64,000 nucleotides of DNA from Lysobacterales bacterium (GTDB taxonomy: Bacteria > Pseudomonadota > Gammaproteobacteria > Xanthomonadales > SZUA-5). The position numbers were made by a program, and so were the translations under genes. Shown here piece by piece: positions 61,665 through 64,000 of the stretch; position 1 is the first letter of the stretch; every line of letters starts with the position of its first letter. The notes beneath the pieces are model-generated. The model was not told the DNA's origin. It worked only from the letters and a program-made list of their open reading frames with translations, and made no database searches. The stretch is from NCBI GenBank assembly GCA_022844135.1, contig JALHMG010000016.1, forward strand, positions 1-64,000, read 5' to 3'.

Positions 61665-63038
61665 ATGAACATCCTCATCCTGGGCGCAGGCCAAGTCGGC
61701 ACTTCGGTCGCCGCAGCGCTGGCGCGCGAGGCGAACGACATCACTGTCGTCGATACCGATGCCGAGCGCTTGCGTGAGCTGTCGGAAAAGCTCGACTTGC
61801 GTGTCGTGCAAGGCTTCGCGGCGCACCCATCGGTGCTGGCGCGCGCGGGGGCAGAAGACGCCGATGCGATCATCGCGGTGACCTCGTCGGACGAGGTCAA
61901 CATGATCGCCTGCGAAGTCGCCGCGACCCTGTACCGGACACCGATGAAGATCGCCCGGGTGCGGGCTCTGGAGTACTTGCGCCATCCAGAACTGTTCGCT
62001 CGCGGGCATGTGTCTATCGATCACTTGATCAGTCCCAGCCAACGCGTCTGCGACTACATCGAACGCCTCATTCAATATCCCGGCGCGCTGCAGGTGCTCG
62101 ATTTCGCCGACGGCCGGGCTCAGCTGATCGCGCTACGCGCCGATCAGGCCGGTGCGCTGGTCGGCCATCAGATCCGCGACCTTGCGATGCATTTGCCGGC
62201 AGGCAGCGCGGTGCGAATTGCGGCAATCTTTCGCGACAAGCGCTCGATCCCGGTCGACGGCGATACCGTGATCGAGCGCGGCGACGAAGTGTTCTTTTTG
62301 GCCGACCGCAAGAACATCCGCGCGATGATGGCCGAGCTGACGCGTATCGAACGCCCGGCCAAACGCATCATGATCGCTGGCGGCGGCAATATCGGCCTGG
62401 ATCTGGCCCGGCAGTTGGAACAGCGCTACAACGTCAAGATCGTCGAGCGCGGTCGCGAGCGTTCGCGCCATATCGCCGAGCAGCTGGAAAGCGCGATCGT
62501 GCTGACCGGCGATTGCGCCGACGAAGACTTGCTGCGCGAGGAGAACATCGACCAGACCGATGTGTTCTGCTCGCTGACCAACGACGACGAAGCCAACATT
62601 TTGTCGGCGATGCTCGCCAAGCGCCTGGGCGCGCGGCGCGTAATCTCGCTGATCAATCGCCCAGCGTATGCGGAATTGGTCGAGAGCGGCATGGTCGACA
62701 CCGCGGTCTCGCCGCAGCAGATCACGCTCGGTGCGCTGCTGTCGTACGTGCGCAAGGGCAATCTGGTGCGCGTCCATTCCCTGCGCGGCGGCGCGGCGGA
62801 AGCCTTCGAGGCGGTGGCCACCGGCATGAGCGGCAGCTCGCGCCTGGTGGGAAAGAGCATCGAGCAAATCCCGTTGCCGAACGGCGCCACCATTGCCGGC
62901 ATCGTGCGCGGCGAACGCGTACTCGCAGCGCACCACGACACGGTGATTGAAGCCGACGACCACGTGATCTTGTTCCTGTCGGACAAGCGCGAGCTGCGGC
63001 GCGTGGAGCTGTTGTTTAGGGCGGGGGCGTTGACGTGA
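61665..63038 (+). CDS. trkA: Trk potassium uptake system regulatory subunit
   Basis: A 457-residue cytosolic NAD-binding protein that gates the Trk K+ channel. It contains two RCK units: the first Rossmann motif is GAGQVGTSVAAALAREAND, the second GGGNIGLDLARQLEQRYNVKI, each followed by a TrkA-C domain (for example PNGATIAGIVRGERVLAAHHD). The trkH gene follows on the same strand. Confidence 0.97.
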   Translation: MNILILGAGQVGTSVAAALAREANDITVVDTDAERLRELSEKLDLRVVQGFAAHPSVLARAGAEDADAIIAVTSSDEVNMIACEVAATLYRTPMKIARVRALEYLRHPELFARGHVSIDHLISPSQRVCDYIERLIQYPGALQVLDFADGRAQLIALRADQAGALVGHQIRDLAMHLPAGSAVRIAAIFRDKRSIPVDGDTVIERGDEVFFLADRKNIRAMMAELTRIERPAKRIMIAGGGNIGLDLARQLEQRYNVKIVERGRERSRHIAEQLESAIVLTGDCADEDLLREENIDQTDVFCSLTNDDEANILSAMLAKRLGARRVISLINRPAYAELVESGMVDTAVSPQQITLGALLSYVRKGNLVRVHSLRGGAAEAFEAVATGMSGSSRLVGKSIEQIPLPNGATIAGIVRGERVLAAHHDTVIEADDHVILFLSDKRELRRVELLFRAGALT

Positions 63039-63150
63039 GGGCATCGCAACTGCGGGGAACGGGGCACGAGCGACGGGGCACGTGGGCGCCGCGAATCGCG
63101 AGCTTTGCTCGCGAGCGATTCGCTGCGCTCCTCTGGTCCGCTTCACCCGA

Positions 63151-64000
63151 TGCAGAGACTCCGCGCCATGCCCCACGCTGACCACGGCAGCAGCGGCGCG
63201 CGTTGGGCGACTGCGCTGCGCGCGATCGGCAATGTGCAGCTGATCGTGGCGCTGACGCTGATCCCGTCGATCCTGATCGCGTGGTGGGACGGCGATAACT
63301 CGGCGCTACCGTTTGTCGAAGCGACGGCCGCAATGGTGATTCTGGGCGGCGCGTTGATCGTGTTCACGCGCGGGCGGCGTGCCGAGCTGCGCCTGCGCGA
63401 TGGCTTCCTGGTGGTGTCCGCCGTGTGGCTGATTTCGGCACTGCTCACACCGCTGCCGCTCATCCTCGGCCCACCGCACTTGTCCTACACCGACGCTGTC
63501 TTCGAGGTTGTATCGGGGTTGACGACCACCGGCGCGACGGCGATCGTGGGATTGGACGAACTGCCGCGCAGCGTGCTGTTCTATCGCCAGTCGCTGCAGT
63601 TTCTCGGCGGCATGGGCATCGTGCTGCTGGCCGTCGCCATCTTGCCGACATTACGCGTCGGCGGCGCACAGTTAACGAAGGGCGAGACCAGCGGTCCGAA
63701 TAAAGACTCAAAACTGACGCCGCGCATCCAAAGCACAGCCGCAGCCCTGTGGCTGATTTACGTAGGTCTAAACGCGCTTTGCGCGGCCGCTTTTTTCATG
63801 GGCGGCATGAATGCATTCGATGCCATTACTCACGCTTTCTCCACCATCGCGACGGGTGGATTCGGCAATTACGACGCCAACTTCGCGGTCTTCAATTCGC
63901 CGCTGTTGGAAACGATCGCCATCGTGTTCATTCTGCTCGGCGGCGCTAATTTCGCATTGCACTTTCTCGCCTGGCACCGCGGCTCCGTGGCAGCGTACTT
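63151..64000 (+). CDS. trkH: Trk potassium uptake protein, membrane subunit (partial, runs off the window)
   Basis: This is the K+-conducting membrane subunit. The first ~283 residues are seen, continuing past 64000. The start may be at 63151 or at 63169 (MPHADHGS). Filter signatures are GLTTTGAT in the first pore loop and TIATGGFGNYD in the second; LQFLGGMGIVLLAVAILP and a following KLTPRIQSTAAALWLIY match the family. It is next to trkA, 112 bases after its stop, the usual partner arrangement. Confidence 0.95.

Noticed and set aside
1-64000. CRISPR array, tRNA or rRNA genes
   Set aside because: No regular direct repeats with unique spacers, and no cloverleaf with a recognisable TPsiC arm or rRNA core sequence, were seen by eye on either strand.

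Overview
The window is high-GC bacterial chromosome, most likely from a gammaproteobacterium of the Xanthomonadales/Lysobacterales group. The evidence is the sucA-sucB-lpd order, a NtrX-like regulator next to trkA-trkH, an OmpW porin with an FNR/ANR-like box, an oligopeptidase A, a large TonB receptor with a pectin pathway, and a YtrA-type GntR/ABC operon. No rRNA, tRNA or CRISPR array was seen. The first ~106 bases do not belong to sucA, so the left edge is a breakpoint or an assembly join.

Layout. 1-3606: end of sucA, then sucB and lpdA (2-oxoglutarate dehydrogenase). 3734-12225 (minus): two coupled genes for giant proteins of about 1214 and 1611 residues that I cannot assign. 12408-12558: five back-to-back hairpins whose outer ends are also complementary. 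12555-23571: a compact, probably undescribed biosynthetic locus. Eight minus-strand genes all overlap end to start (methyltransferase-like, acyl carrier protein, GT-B-like glycosyltransferase, radical SAM/SPASM, C-A-T-TE NRPS, second radical SAM/SPASM, GT2 glycosyltransferase, sugar epimerase). Divergent to them are an AMP-forming ligase and an overlapping 39-codon ORF. The NRPS thioesterase has Cys in place of the nucleophilic Ser.

23625-27269 is a scarred region: a 5'-truncated SDR, two MITE-like elements (396 and 469 bp) in the same orientation around an intact SDR gene, and a vapBC pair whose vapC is frameshifted. 27193-40486 is a pectin/oligogalacturonide island: kduI, kduD, kdgK, TonB receptor, pectate lyase, FAH-family hydratase, TRAP transporter and LacI-type regulator. 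It contains four copies of an ATGACACCGGT operator and is flanked by a 428-bp direct repeat made from the 3' end of a fatty acid desaturase gene.

40791-53136 holds a winged-helix/Ser-Thr kinase/TPR fusion, a lower-GC FG-GAP-like secreted protein, ompW, oligopeptidase A, a pterin dehydratase overlapping a CPBP-like membrane protein without its catalytic Glu pair, and small unknown proteins. 53317-58389 is a GntR-ABC-permease-S9 peptidase operon with its own operator. 59556-64000 holds a small secreted protein, a NtrC-family regulator lacking the GAFTGA loop, trkA and the start of trkH (K+ uptake), which runs off the right edge.
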